A stretch of DNA of 64,000 bases from Azorinus chamasolen (taxonomy: Eukaryota > Mollusca > Bivalvia > Cardiida > Solecurtidae), in NCBI GenBank assembly GCA_963576725.1, contig OY755237.1:68341472-68405471 (forward strand), written 5' to 3'. The notes beneath the pieces were generated by a model. The model worked only from the letters and a program-made list of their open reading frames with translations, ran no database searches and was not told the origin of the DNA. Position numbers and translations under genes: made by a program. Below, in pieces: positions 34,596 through 47,166 of the stretch (position 1 is the first letter of the stretch; each line of letters opens with the position of its first letter).

Positions 34596-34730
34596 TTAAT
34601 ACACGTTTTTTGGGCAATAACATCTGCAGTGTCCCGAGGGACTGTTGTTGGCCCGAGCCCGAAGGGCGAGGGCAACAACATTCCCGAGGGACACTGCAGA
34701 TGTTATTGCCCGAAAACAAACGTGTATTAA
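34596..34730. repeat. 135-bp GC-rich palindrome
   Basis: Arms of about 46 bases pair almost perfectly: TTAATACACG and CGTGTATTAA at the ends, GGGCAATAACATCTGCAGTG with its inverse further in, and TCCCGAGGGA repeated on both sides. The centre GTTGTTGGCCCGAGCCC-GAA-GGGCGAGGGCAACAAC continues the fold. Non-coding. Confidence 0.9.
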
Positions 34731-35252
34731 CGCTATTCTTGCATAAAACCAATTTTCTGCTCTCCTGCATCAATTTAATTCTTCAAAATACAGGCAAAAC
34801 AACGGCAGCAAAATTATACACTTCTTTGACACTTCGGCGATTTATGCTGTTTCTGGGCCACTGTTTTCTTTTCGACGTTTACACGGAATTTCATTCAATA
34901 TGTTTATCACTAATAACAGTTCATTGTCGGTGCTCCTGGAAATACTCACACCCCGGCGTTCACCTAGCTTAGGTCAAAACGCTGTAGCATTCGCGTCCAT
35001 TGTTTACCTTAGGCCCGTAATAGGTATAATTAAAACTGGTCAACAACAGCGCGTGAGCACGAGAATCGCCTTGTTAATACATGGTCTAGCGGGACTACAA
35101 CAGCACGTTTTATGCAAGAATTTGGTGTCACGCCTAAAGTTATGCTGCGGTCTGTTGCTATTAGATATGGAAGTCGTATTACGCAATGTAAAGTAGTACT
35201 TCACAAATTCGTTAATTTTCTTGGTTTTAGGGCGTATTTCAGCGAGAAAAAT
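34731..35252. other. Spacer between two long palindromes
   Basis: CTTGCATAAAAC (34739) and GTTTTATGCAAG (about 35107) form a further inverted pair, so the two palindromes may belong to one composite foldback element. No gene is recognised. Confidence 0.5.
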
Positions 35253-35400
35253 AATCAAGCATGGGATTTGTTAAAGCCGGTGGGTTCTATACCCTCGGTT
35301 GGTCTGTTCCTATCGGAAACTCGCTAAAGCTCGTTTCCGACTGGAACAGACCAACCGAGGGTATAGAAACCCCCGTCTTTAACAAAACCCATGCTTGATT
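35253..35400. repeat. 148-bp palindrome
   Basis: AATCAAGCATGGG at the left pairs with CCCATGCTTGATT at the right. Inner parts pair through TATACCCTCGGTTGGTCTGT with its inverse, then CGGAAAC/GTTTCCG around a short loop. Non-coding. Confidence 0.9.
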
Positions 35401-37230
35401 CTATTAATCTATCACACTGATTTCAATACGTAACCTTTATAGAGGAGTCAAAAGGCATCATAGAATCGACAATTTAAAATCGACAATTTAATCAATAAAA
35501 ATAAGCTAATCCGAGAACATCTATTTACATATTGAAATTATTATAGACTTGCCCTATTCGACCCAATGAATATAACCGAGATATTGCACACCGCCCGGCG
35601 ATATATAATTACATGTAGTGTAAAATATTGGTAAAAAAGTAACGCATTTAAACAGAAAGTGTTATTAATAAAGACGGGAGTTGTAGTTGCAACACATGTT
35701 CAATTAACATGATATAACTGGGTTATGATATTATAATCGAGTCAATATCACTTTTGAAAATCACTGTCTTGGATTAGATCGGCACTGTGATTTGCCGAAT
35801 TGAAAATGCTTCAGAACATGTAACAACTTACTGCAGTTTGGTTGAAAGTCGTACTGGAAGCTTCTCTTGGAGCTTTCTAGGTTGACCATACGTATAGCGT
35901 GCATTACGCAGTCACATGCCTACCATATCTCAATTTAGCTTTTCATGCTTGACTTTCCAAGTTTATACTAAACCTTTGAATCCATTATTTATTCTTCGTG
36001 ATACAAATTCATACTAAATCTTACACATAATAAAATGTCAGTATGATAGCTACATAACCATAAAAGAAGCTAGCACATTAAAAGAAAAAGCATTCTTAGA
36101 CTTAATACGCCTTTGAAGTTTTCTGGCACACAGTATAACTCACAGTGATCTATGATACTTATTTGTACAATTCAACCTTACCCCACTATAAGGAATAAAA
36201 TATGTTCACATTTAGATCTTGTGCTAGATTGACTACCTCCAATTTGATAATACGGTTGAGTAAATTGTTGATTGATTGTCAAACCTCTTGGATCCTGATG
36301 AGACGCCGAGTTAAGTGTTGGCATTTTTCGGGTTCTACCTGGTTGTAAATGTCAGTCATGTGGTGCTAAGCAGGAGAATGATTAAGATTCAATTTGTACT
36401 TTGTAGTGTATTTGCCATGCTTTATCTTTCATATGTTTTCTCTCATTATGCGAACCTGTCTAGATATAATAGTTTCTGTTATTCCTGTAAATATTCGTTA
36501 TATTATTTATTGCATTGGAACGATTAAATGGCATGTATGCCGCTGATTAATTGTTTTCCCACTCAACACTTATTTAAAACATGAGCTACATTGTTCGTTT
36601 TTTAACAAATACGTAAACACCCAGAATATAAAGTAGTTTGGATTTTGACCAGACGCCGAGTTACATAACGCTTTATGCGGATAAAAAATCTATTCACAGA
36701 TTCATCCGTAGTGTGCTTACGTTACGAACAATATGAAACGTTTGCTTGTAATTTTGTAAACATAATGTTTAACCATTGCTATGAGGCATTGTTTTATGGG
36801 ACAATATTTCAGTAAAGGGAATGCTTGTTTCAAAATTACGCTCTTATAATTCTGAAGACATAACAGAGAATGCATCTATACAATTTTCGAGAGCCGACAA
36901 TATCTCCCAGCTAACTTTTCATCAGATAATTTGTTTCTAGAATTTCCCTTCCAGTCCGAAGATTAATTACTTATAGAAATTAGAATAACATTTTTGCCTG
37001 TTATCATTATGTGGGCTAATACGATTTTGTATTGAAGCTACACGAATATATCTCAACTCATTAAGTTCCAAATTATGTTTAGTTCGTATGCATCAATAGT
37101 TAAATCTATCTTTAGCATGGGTATACCGTATAACTATTTAAGACTTTCACATTTATAACATCTAGCACAACCACGATGGTATTGATCTACTGGTAACCAT
37201 AAATCATCTCTGTCTCGTACAATAGTCTGT
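35401..37230. other. Non-coding stretch
   Basis: No gene seen. A MITE core hairpin lies at 35825-35935 (GGAAGCTTCTC/GGAGCTTTC at its tip), and single arms of the dispersed palindrome near 36288 and 36645. Confidence 0.5.
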
Positions 37231-37325
37231 CCTTGTCTGAGCTCTGACTGATGACAGTCTAGGGATATAACATATCTGCATCAACACGCTAATAGGCCAT
37301 CGAGGAACTCATTGAGAGAGTAAAC
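37231..37325 (+). repeat. Dispersed repeat F
   Basis: GTCCTTGTCTGAGCTCTGACT and CACGCTAATAGGCCATCGAG match the copy at 25079-25175. Confidence 0.6.
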
Positions 37326-37359
37326 AGATAAAAGATTATTGTATTGTATTCCCTGAATC

Positions 37360-38240
37360 AGAGCACACTTTATTCTTCTGTTGACGATTTTAATAGTCGA
37401 AATCTCGTTTCAACAGAAAAGCTGCTTAAGCAAGGATATAGATATCATAAACCAAGAAAAACATTCTGTAAATTTTATTATCGAAATCTCTCACTTATTA
37501 GCAAGTACAAATGCAATATTAAGGCACTCCTACGACACAGTATTTCACATCCAGAATGTTATGGTGATGTGATTAACAAACTTCGTAAAAAAATCGGAAA
37601 TACCCATTTTCTCAATTTGTCCATCAAATACTTTGAAAATATTCATTAAACAGGGATATGATCCTATAGTACTACAACATTCTGCATGTCTGGTTGTCAA
37701 CTCTTTTACAGTTGGCAATCGCGTTGCCCTCTTTTCATGTACGCCTACAAGAAAGGTTTAGTACTTTATGAAGACGATCTGTTAAATCCGGAAACGGAAG
37801 GAGGACGTCGGATCTTTCTACAGTTACTCTGTTTGCTGCTCAATTGTTGGGTACACTAGCGTTAGATGAATACAGTTTGTTTTACTTAAATATGTTTTCG
37901 ATTTACATGCAGCTTACCACTGTATTTGCCATCGCGGTTATTGTAGATAGGTCGGAGAGAGGATACGTTAATTTACACTGTCTGTCTTTTAGGGCAGGGA
38001 TGGACTAAGTGTGAGGTTGGGCACCCCATGCACCGGTTTAACCTCCAAGTGACTATTGTCTCTGACCGTTCCAAGGCGTTACTTCCATCATCCCCATAGT
38101 GTTTGTTTGTTTTGTCTTTGTGCGTCTCTTTTTGATTTGATAGTTATGTAAATGTGCTGTGTTTCTTGTGGTGGTGCTGTTCGGGCGGCCCTTTTGTATG
38201 TGCTGTTCCCTTCATGACTCATATGTGTACTTTTATGTTA
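37360..38240 (+). mobile_element. 5'-truncated Naiad A copy
   Basis: Begins near DDFNSRNLVSTEKLLKQGYR and keeps about 85 codons open through HFLNLSIKYFENIH. It then shifts frame (a TGA lies in TGATATGATCC context) into the FACT-type C-terminus, a SECIS at 37759 and a pseudo-LTR from about 37860. About 45 bases of 3' UTR after the SECIS are deleted relative to the intact element. Confidence 0.85.
37759..37820 (+). promoter_or_regulatory. SECIS element, helix I 3' strand deleted
   Basis: AUGAA (37768-37772), helix II 37773-37783 with 37799-37809, AAA at 37784-37786, TCCG-GAAA-CGGA cap, and GGAU at 37810-37813. The cap base pair A-U of 18820 is G-C here, and helix II pair 2 is A-U instead of G-U. 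A deletion after GGAUCU removed the partner of helix I. Confidence 0.85.
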
Positions 38241-38539
38241 TTTGCTGCCTTCTGTTGGGACTTTCATTTAAGACTGGGAAACTTGTGTTTCAGACCTGGC
38301 ATTTACTTAGCTTATTGTTCCCATTGCAGAGTAATTATAGGCACACAGACGATTTGTAGACGAGCATACGTCTATAAATTTGTTCTTACTAGGGTATCAA
38401 TTAAGTACGAGTGTTTATTTATAACTATACCGCAATTCTTTTCACTCATCCAACGTGATGAAAAATATTTATAGCATCATCTACAATACAGAGATAATCT
38501 CATACAAAAATGCAGACTAACATAATGTTTGTCATGCTA
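38241..38539. other. Spacer between Naiad A and B pseudo-LTRs
   Basis: No family resemblance seen. Confidence 0.4.
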
Positions 38540-38890
38540 AACATTGTTACTGACCGTTACAAGGCGGAACTCTCGTTGTCACTCCTGCTTTTGCTTGTTT
38601 GATGTCTTTGTAATTATGTGTTTGATCCGGTTTATAGGTTTCATCTAGTGCGTGTGTCGGTTTTCGTGTGTTCACCATTACATTTGTGTTGGTCTGGTGT
38701 CTTTGTACTTGTTCGCTTGTTCGTGTTTAAAATTTCCATCTCCTGTGTTTGTGTGTGTGTGTGTTTGTTCGTGTTTGTTCGTGTTTAAAATTTCCATCTC
38801 CTGTGTTTGTGTGTATATATGTGTGTATATGGGGGTGTGTATTACTTGCTTTCTATCGATGTTTTGGTGATGGTGATGTTTTGTGTGTGT
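38540..38890 (+). repeat. Naiad B pseudo-LTR
   Basis: CATTGTTACTGACCGTTACAAGGCGG starts the match. A TG-rich tract and a 44-bp internal duplication (GTTTAAAATTTCCATCTCCTG twice, near 38726 and 38784) follow, then TCTATCGATGTTTTGGTGATGG. Confidence 0.75.
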
Positions 38891-39134
38891 GAAAATGATA
38901 ACAACATTTCTAATATGTCGAACAGTCCTAAAGACTGACATAATAGCTTGTGTTTCAATGTGCAATGTGCTAAGGAATCACCGGTTAGCATTGTCGTGCG
39001 AAGCAGAATGTATATATATGGAAATTGTATATGAAATAGAATCCTCTTTCTATTGTCAATTTGTTTGGGTATACAGAAAGCCTCACTAATACGAGCAGAT
39101 GATTTATTAACACAGGAGTCTGTAAAATGAGGCA

Positions 39135-39230
39135 ATTACCTAATGCATGGTACTAGTAATGCAGAAGGCTCCTACAGGAGCGTTCTGCATAACGTTTGTC
39201 CTGTATTAAGCTACCAGGGTTATATGCTTA
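39135..39230. repeat. MITE hairpin core
   Basis: GTAATGCAGAAGGCTCC and GGAGCGTTCTGCATAAC form the tip of the pogo-like fold, with TAATGCATGG and CCTGTATTAAGCTACC as outer arms. Confidence 0.6.
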
Positions 39231-39983
39231 GCTAGGGTAGTCGCATCAGAGAGTATTTACTGTATTCTTTCAGATCATCTTTCGAGACAGAAACTCAGTA
39301 GGTCTCATAATTATTGGGTTTAGAGACTCATTTAATGAACCAAATTGATGTGTGACCATTTATATAAGATCATTTGTGTTTCAGTGAATGTTACTCGACG
39401 TGGATGTCAACAAAAATATTTCATATTTGAAGAACTTTGCTCTTTCGTCTGACTTTGTCAGAAACAAGGCGCCATGCCATGTGGAATACAGTGTGGTGGA
39501 TGTATGCATTGTTGAAGGGGTCGATATTTTGTTGGAAAGAATAATAATCCACGGGAAACTTGTAATTACATGCGATTGTGTTGTTCGGAAGCGGTTTAGC
39601 CCTTACCTTTATGAACATCTAGTAGGAACTACATGTAATAGCTATATGAATAACAATTTGCGGAATTGCTACACTGGCACTATGAACAATTAATTATTTA
39701 CAATGGACAAAACTGTATAATAACATTTATATTGTGTCATAAAAAAACAAACAGACCCTGATCAGACGGCCTCCACCAGAGTGTTTGTATTAAGTAAAGG
39801 ACTAAAGGCTGATACCATTTAACTCTGCACCATACATCCCTATATTGCTCCAAGCTGTTCGACACTTGGTCAGGTCAATAGTGTCACAAAAACTATGATC
39901 GAATTGATAGTTATCAAACGTGTACAAGATCAAACAGCGGCATCTGAGTTAAAAATGACCATACATGTCATATGGTTTGTATG
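39231..39983. other. Non-coding stretch
   Basis: No gene is recognised. A 101-codon frame at 39388-39693 has no family resemblance and no supporting context. Confidence 0.45.
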
Positions 39984-39987
39984 TTAA

Positions 39988-40111
39988 CCATTTCCCTCAT
40001 ATAAACGTGTATTGCACGCATTTGCAAACACAAAAGACCCACATCAGACTATTTTGTCAATGAATATTCAGTAGGTATTGAAATCTTGAAAAATATAGAA
40101 TTGGGAAAGGG
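39988..40111. mobile_element. TTAA-flanked MITE (piggyBac-like), 124 bp
   Basis: TTAA at 39984-39987 and 40112-40115 flank ends CCATTTCCCTCATATAAACG and TTGGGAAAGGG, which are imperfect inverses. The family copy at 63750-63966 is longer and has an inner palindrome that is mostly lost here. Confidence 0.75.
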
Positions 40112-40115
40112 TTAA

Positions 40116-41664
40116 GTCTGTCGCTGCCATTAGTTAATCCGTGATAGCCTTTGCAAACAGTGTAGATAAAGACCGAAGAGGTTTTAATGAAATTGAGGAA
40201 ATTGCACCCATGAAACCTGAAACAGACGATAATCTAAGTAGATGAAATTTATTTGACGTCGAAAGGGTTGAATGTATCAGAAACAACATTGCAGGAATAA
40301 TCCCCAATTGTCTTTAAATTATGTTTTAGAACGTTTGTAGGTCGCGTTACCTAATGAAGTAAAACCAAAAGCAGCAAACTGAACCTATTTGCGCGTACTG
40401 ACATGGTATGTACTTTTGTTTTATCACAGACTATGCCAACGTACTACTAGTAATGTGTAATTGTAATAGTTTCATTGTGGTAAATACCCACTTTAAGCGC
40501 TCTTTACCTTTGTATTAAAACAGTATTCGTGAATGTAAATGTAATGCAGAATTATTCGAAAGTCGATGGTTTAACCTTGAAGTGCCTTTAATGTAACAGT
40601 TTTGCAAAACGTTCAAATGATGCAGATAACCGGCGTCTTATCAGGATCCGAATTATTTAAACCGCTGAAGATTCCTTTTTAAAAGCAAAGCAAATAAATA
40701 GTTATTAATTATTTATGAAGATGAGCATTTTGTAATTCCCATAAATATTGTAAATGTAGCTACACGTGATTTCCATCAAACCCGTTGTATTGTAAGATGT
40801 TATTATATAACGGGCGCCTGTAAAAACGTTATAGAGTAGATATAAAATGAAATGGTAAATACATTTTTCAACAAGATTAAAACGACCCGGATATAATGAA
40901 TCAATTAAACAATGAGTATTATTAAAATATGAGATAATATATATATATTTAAATTTTATTTTGGATATAAAGGGAAACTGTTTTACTATATAACATAATT
41001 GTAAACAGACAGGCCAAATAACAAATGCCTATTTAAAGATATATGTGTTGAATACGGAGTGCACTCAGTATGAAAGGCATAAACCTGCTAGAGGAGTTTG
41101 TATATCAAACAGTGCATACTAAGATCAGAGGGTTCCTCTACACTGTTTGTAAATGACAGTGCACGTGTTTCTCAAGTTGAAATGTTAACTATCTTTTACT
41201 GAACAACTGACATCTGCCAAACATGTTGCCTGTGTACATTTCTCCCAGTCCTTGTCAGCAACGAGCAGTGGCAATCTGGTTGGATTTGGATGAAATGTTG
41301 ATTATTCGGCGTCTCATCTTAATTCAAACATGTTTCCAATGTAACCACGAACTTTCCGCTAATGTGCACAGGGTTAATATCGCTTAAACCTTGTTACTTG
41401 AGAAATGCGTTTCCGTTAATTGCGTAATCGAAATCAATTTGATTCTGAATAAAACAAATGCTTCCATTGCATTTAAAGAAACTAGCATCCTGTTTTTCAA
41501 TAATTTTAAAGAGTATAAAGCAATTGAAAACGCATTATTGTAGAGCCGTTCTAAGCACCGTTACATCAGTTTTTGTGGTAAAGATAAGCGATAAATGTCT
41601 TTCTAGACCCGTCTAGCTTGTGTGAGCACACATAGGCTCAGACAACATAAGTGCATTAAAACAT
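40116..41664. other. Non-coding stretch
   Basis: No gene seen. Arms of the dispersed palindrome occur near 40632 and 41270-41330. Confidence 0.5.
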
Positions 41665-41785
41665 GTTCAATGCAGCTCATTTATTTCTTTATCAAACTCG
41701 ATGCTGTGACCATTCTTTAGAATTGTCTGTTCGAGACGATGTCAAAGAGTTGTCGCATTATAAGGTTGTATTTAATACACAGCTT
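41665..41785. repeat. Decayed copy of the 55023 MITE interior
   Basis: ATGCTGTGACCATTCTTTAG matches the inner arm of the element at 55023-55384, and a weak partner follows. Confidence 0.5.
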
Positions 41786-42779
41786 TATCTATTGCTCTTT
41801 AGTCACTATGAAGACGATGTCTATTATTTGAATACTATTCATACTGTGTCTTCACTGTTTGAAACGTATTATCTGCAAACCATACGACATGCATTTGTCT
41901 AATCTAAACATATTTTCAGTTTGCATGGTCCATATGTAAAGCTTTGACTGATCATTTTCAAAATATGTCGTTGCAATATTAAATTTTGCACGCAGTGCGA
42001 AGTGAAATGATAGTGAGAATAATTGTATCGGTGATCGCCGCAAGGTAAGGTAAATCGTGTGGCAAGACTATTGTTAAGCCATGTTACACCGGAAATCACT
42101 ACCTGATGATAGGGATTACATTGATGTCTCATTTCTTACAACTCGTAATAATATAATAAATGATAGCATGTAAGTACTATTGAAATTCAGTTATATTCAG
42201 AGCATAGCACTTTATTTATCCTATCAAAACCGTAGGATTATCATCTGGGTCTTGTCACGGACTACACTTTGCGGCTAACGACAATATATAATCATTCTAT
42301 CATTTAAGTTGGGTCTCGATCCACAACTGGGTTCGGATATGGTGTAGACTCGAACATTTTGTGTTCCATGTCAAATATGTCGGAGAACGACAATTACATA
42401 CTTGAAATTTGTCCTGGATCAGTACAACAGAATTATGAATAACATTTAAACAGTATAAATGAACTTAAATTCATTACAGAAGTCGACTATTTCATCAGTC
42501 GATAGTTTGGAGTTTTACTGCCTTCGATGGAACACATTTGTAAATCTAGTTTGATCCAAATGGTCGGCGCATGATCGTGTTCTAAACTGTTTGATGCACT
42601 GAAAAAAGCAATAAACAGACTTTGTGATGTGAAGAAATTAACAATTCTGTATATGTACAATGTACACTAGTGTTTGCACATAAAGGTTTCATTTGATGTT
42701 GTTTACCTGTCATTATGGCCAATAAAGTGCTAAGTATGCTTTATGTCAAATATGACGAGAACAAAACCCCGGAGCAATA
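41786..42779. other. Non-coding stretch
   Basis: Nothing recognised except a weak palindrome arm near 42545. Confidence 0.45.
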
Positions 42780-43060
42780 AATATATTTTGAAAGTGAGTG
42801 ATCCTTCGAAAGCAAAAGAAACAATACGGAAGACGAAAATTGCAGACTCGGTTTTATTGATTGTGTTCATGTGAAGTAAATGAAAGTACAACACTACTCA
42901 TGCTCCTAGCACAGGCTCAAACAGTATTCAGTTTTTAAAACTAATAACATCACAACTAATGACCCTGAATGACCAGAAAATATAACAACGCTGAGAATGA
43001 ATTGTTTGGCGACTTTTGTCGGCCGCCACACAAACACTTAACACAAACACCTGCTATTGT
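42780..43060 (-). repeat. Dispersed repeat E, inverted unit
   Basis: On the minus strand: GTGGCGGCCGACAAAAGTCG, CATTCTCAGCGTTGTTATAT, CAGGGTCATTAGTTGTGATG, then TGAACACAATCAATAAAACC, GAGTCTGCAATTTTCGTC and GCTTTCGAAGGATC. Confidence 0.75.
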
Positions 43061-44154
43061 GAAATACATTTGTTCGGAAAGTGATAGACATTTTACTATA
43101 TTTTCATTATGTACATATAATTAGCCCAGCAGGTTCAATCTAACACTATTTCACTCATTTGACCATTTATTTCCGATGAGTTCGAAGGTGTTCCTATTCG
43201 TCGAAGGATTGGTCCAGTACAATTGAAATGGTACTGTATTAACAAATTAAGTTCAAGTAAACAACATCCTTCTAATTCATATCTTGATTCTGGTGCTCGC
43301 GCAACATTGACAAACACATCTGTTACCATTTTAGCAGCTTGATAATGATAAATGCTGGCAATTTGTGCAGAGGTTTCATCACAATGTCATCATTTATCAT
43401 TGCCATGAACCACAAAACAACACAAAACACACACAAAAATAGTTCAGGCTTTGTAATGGTATCATTGCAGAGGCTGTTATGTTTCATTTTACAGAGTGAC
43501 TCACACTGTTTTTCACGCTGTTTTCGAGTAAAGTATTTAAGAGAAATGAAACAGAAATACCCATGTACACAAGCACGCCGTATAAAAGAAAATACAGCAG
43601 AGCTGTAGCTGTTCACACGGCTTGCTGCAATGTCGAATACGGGTTACCGTGCAAACAGTTTGGGTCGAAAACCAGCATACATTATTTGATTTCGCGGTAC
43701 TGAATATGCAATATGGTGTCGTTGAAGAATGAAATGGACTTTGCAGTAATGGATATGCAATATAGTGTCGTCTTGGAAAGAGGTGATATTGAAGAACCAA
43801 TTAAAAACAAATACACACGCAAAATCATTTACGTGATTGTGGAAAGAAAGAAGATAGTTTCTGACTGAAAAGCATACAATTCTTTTGACATCCATTTCAA
43901 TATAACAACACCATTAGCGAGTGCCTTAATTTGAAGATAAATAATTACACTATTTCTTGTTATTTATGTCTTGTATTGTATAAACTAGTTTCAAGTCACC
44001 GCAATAACAAACAGAGAATAAATCTGATTTGCAGTTCATTTGAATGCCAACGGATTTCCAAATCCACCACTTAGGTCAACAGTAAAAGCTTTATTATGCT
44101 TTCTATTGCGTATAAATCAATCAACAATAAACATTGTACACACGTTGGCATCAT
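43061..44154. other. Non-coding stretch
   Basis: Several 80-100 codon frames overlap on both strands near 43320-43900, but none has recognisable domains. A 50-bp imperfect duplication around GATATGCAATATAGTGTCG is visible near 43700-43770. Confidence 0.4.
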
Positions 44155-44320
44155 TAAAAGTACAAAAATGAGTCATGCAGGAAACACCACATACAGAACA
44201 AACACTCGCCCGAACAGCAACACAAGGAAACAGCAAATGTACATAAGTAGAAAAAACAACAAGAGACGCACAAAGACAAAACAAACATACAATAGGAGGA
44301 AGATGGAAGTACCGCTATTA
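44155..44320 (-). repeat. Naiad A pseudo-LTR fragment
   Basis: The minus strand runs from GCGGTACTTCCATCTTCCTC to the terminal TGACTCATTTTTGTACTTTT and is nearly identical to the end of 15001-15371, so it is a young but heavily 5'-truncated piece. Confidence 0.85.
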
Positions 44321-45339
44321 TTAAACTCATATTTATAGCTCGATTTCTTACAGTGAATTTTTCTTTCAGATACATATGAATATTGTATGGATATTTGTGA
44401 GTCCTTAGAACAGTGTCGACGTTTAAAAAGACGTTAACCGTTGTGGATTGCTACGGAAGTCAAAGGACTTATTCAATTGACTTCGAGTGGATTCCTGTTT
44501 GTACACTATGGATATTAATGAGTTGTTCATATCAACTACTGGCATTCTAAATTGAAACAAAACGAGAGAGTGTCTTCTATTAAATAAGTGACCATAGTAC
44601 ATGAAAATGAATCTGTTACAATGCTCCTTCTATTACCACATTAATTGTCTTGCATTTGCAAATTAACTGAAACTGTAACTCACACATAGTGTATGTATCG
44701 ACGACTCCCTTCTGGTCTTAATGGTTACATTCACTTGATATGATACCCAAACTTAATCAGTAAAATCCGACACCAAAACGACAAAGAAATTCATAAATCG
44801 GTTTATGTATACCATCAGCAGATGGCCTTAGCGTAATGCACCAACTGTGTTGCAATGATTTCAAGACAATGTACGTGGTTTACAATCATGTCTTATAGCA
44901 CGCTAGCCTTTTCTGTTTTGAGTGTTAAACATTTACTATTGCTAAGATATTTGAATAAACGCATTACAGTAACACCACGCTAATGAGACCACATAAAATA
45001 GTATAATTCTGGGTGCTAGATACAAGGGGTAGCTTCATGCAGGACAAAAGTAATGCAGAAAGGCGGATCCTAAAGGCATATGTATGGATTATAGGAATAA
45101 AAGTCACACTGATATGTGCGAATCAATGGGTCGAAAGGGATGTCATTTCGCTTTTGTCGTATTGCTGTCATTTCGGAATTTATCTTTACCACCTACACAA
45201 TCTTAGTATAACAATTAAGCTATGCAGCTAACTCCAGTGTAGATGTGACAATGATATTACATATGAGGTTCAATTAAGTCTCGCTAATACCACCTGTCAC
45301 CACTGAAAATAAGTCTAATACCGAATTGTTAAAACAGGT
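44321..45339. other. Non-coding stretch
   Basis: No gene seen. GCTTCATGCAGGACAAAAGTAATGCAGAAAG near 45030 is a single MITE arm. Confidence 0.45.
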
Positions 45340-45405
45340 GGTGGCTTAATGCAAGACAAAGGTGATACAGAAAGCTCCTTTACATTAAGCAACCACCTGA
45401 ATTTA
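45340..45405. repeat. MITE hairpin core
   Basis: ACAGGTGGTGGCTTAATGCA faces TTAAGCAACCACCTGAAT, with AGAAAGCTCC at the truncated tip. Confidence 0.6.
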
Positions 45406-45809
45406 CAGTATTTATTAATAAATCACATTGTCGATGTAGCGAGACTATACTATATTGAATACACACTGTAAATATGTGATATGCAAGAAACTGTACACTA
45501 AAGTAAATATATTATCTTTAAATATACAATCATAAAGAATATTATCACCTCAAAAGCTTTAACTGAACATTTCGTTTATATTGCTTTCCTTTGCGAGAGC
45601 ATTGTTATAAAACATTGAATCACACTGTATATGTAATATCTTCTTCCACCAGTATGGAGTCTTTTGTCGAAAAGTATTACTTCTTTTCTACATTTATTTC
45701 TGCATAAGTAAACTACATTTCGATGAAAAAGTTCTAGTTTCAGACAGTTGCTAAATAGTTTCCATCTCAAATTTGCCATCGACAGAAGTATGACGCCTCT
45801 GGTACTATT
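45406..45809. other. Non-coding stretch
   Basis: Nothing recognised. Confidence 0.4.
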
Positions 45810-46120
45810 AATTGGAAAAGTAGTAAAGTCAAGCAGGCAAAGCCACATACAAGACACAACCACCACCAAAACACCGATAGACAGCATGACACACATACAC
45901 TCACACAACCACACACCCAAACGCCCACTTACACACGAGATGAACACAGAAAACACCAACAGACACACAAGAACCAGAGACAAACACTCCACACATGAAC
46001 AAAATCACAAGCTCAAAGACGCAAGGCAAACAAAAGGAAGGGTGACAAAGAGAGTACCGCCTTGGCACGGTCAGTAGCAAAAACACCACTGGCAAAAACC
46101 CTTACTCCGCGTTTAAACCT
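45810..46120 (-). repeat. Naiad B pseudo-LTR, inverted
   Basis: The minus strand carries TGACCGTGCCAAGGCGGTAC, a TGTGTG-rich tract, TGCTGTCTATCGGTGTTTTG and a terminal TGCTTGACTTTACTACTTTT. Frames of 109-138 codons across it are artefacts of the low-complexity tract. Confidence 0.8.
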
Positions 46121-46136
46121 TGACCAGAGGTTATAA

Positions 46137-46253
46137 AACGTTTTGGTTTAGTCTGAGATCATTCTCAAGCATTTGATTTGATTGGTCGGATTCTGAGCTG
46201 ACTCAAAATCTGACCAATCAGATACTTGAGAATGATTACAGACTCAAACATTT
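46137..46253. repeat. Hairpin family H3, about 117 bp
   Basis: Left arm TTAGTCTGAGATCATTCTCA and right arm TGAGAATGATTACAGACTCA pair, followed inward by TTTGATTGGTC and GACCAATCAGA. Related to the hairpin at 47281. Confidence 0.8.
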
Positions 46254-47162
46254 GGTCCTTATCTGCTCTAAAATTGAGCAGTTTTGATTATTTCGGATTT
46301 GATAAACTTTTCAAGAAATAATTGTTTGAACGTAAAACAGTTTTGATTCTGATGAGACGTCTCATCTGGATCTAAGCTGTTTACAAATTAAATAAACATA
46401 GCAGAGCAATGGTTAACATTAACATACTTTTTTGTTGTGGTAAAGCCTTGTTCAAATAATAAATCTCAATTAGAATAATGCTTTGCATTAACTGTAAAGA
46501 GTGCATTATTTAGGTCATCCCGGTAACTCTGTCCGAAGGTAACCGCTTTCTAAACTGTGTCAGCGGGTTCAGTCTCCTCTGATTGGGTCATTCATTTGCG
46601 TAAAAATAGTAAAAGAAATAGCATACATTAGCACTCAATATATGAGGACAGTACTAGAACTGGTTGACCCTGTCACGGTATAAATGATAAATTGTGAGTT
46701 ACAATCCGAGCAGGAATCAATACATTACAATAAACAGCTCAAAGAACCAGGAAAACAGACATAGAGAATCCGCGACCGTTAGCAACCTACTAGCACACAT
46801 GGTATCTAGATGAAAGTTCATATGGTCCTTAAACAATCAATTTAACCGGGGTATATTATGAATTCACATTTCTGTTCTGGTATATTTAGATAAAAGACAA
46901 TATACGACTTTAAATTCTACATGGCATTGGTGGGATAACATGCACACAACAATGTAAATAGGCAAACTCATGCATGTTAGGGAAGTATGTCCCTTCAACA
47001 ACATGGTGTTGTATGTCTAACGATATTACGTATTTATCATATAGATCTTTTGGACCGTATCCACATAAACGTTTACATAACATTTACCAATACTTGACTC
47101 CTATCAGCTGGGTAACGGCAATACGACCAAACGAACTATATAATCCTGTCTAAAGTTCTCAT
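46254..47162. other. Non-coding stretch
   Basis: No gene seen. A dispersed palindrome (TGATTCTGATGAGACG facing CGTCTCATCTGGATC) lies at 46340-46380. Confidence 0.5.
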
Positions 47163-47166
47163 TTAA

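Noticed and set aside
39388..39693. 101-codon plus-strand frame as a host gene
   Set aside because: No recognisable domain, no splice or promoter context, and an overlapping frame on the other strand is equally open.
43323..43900. Several overlapping 80-97 codon frames
   Set aside because: Open on both strands with no homology; expected by chance.
45576..46077. Hydrophobic 138-codon and polar 109-codon frames on opposite strands
   Set aside because: Both come from the TG/CA-rich tract of a Naiad B pseudo-LTR.
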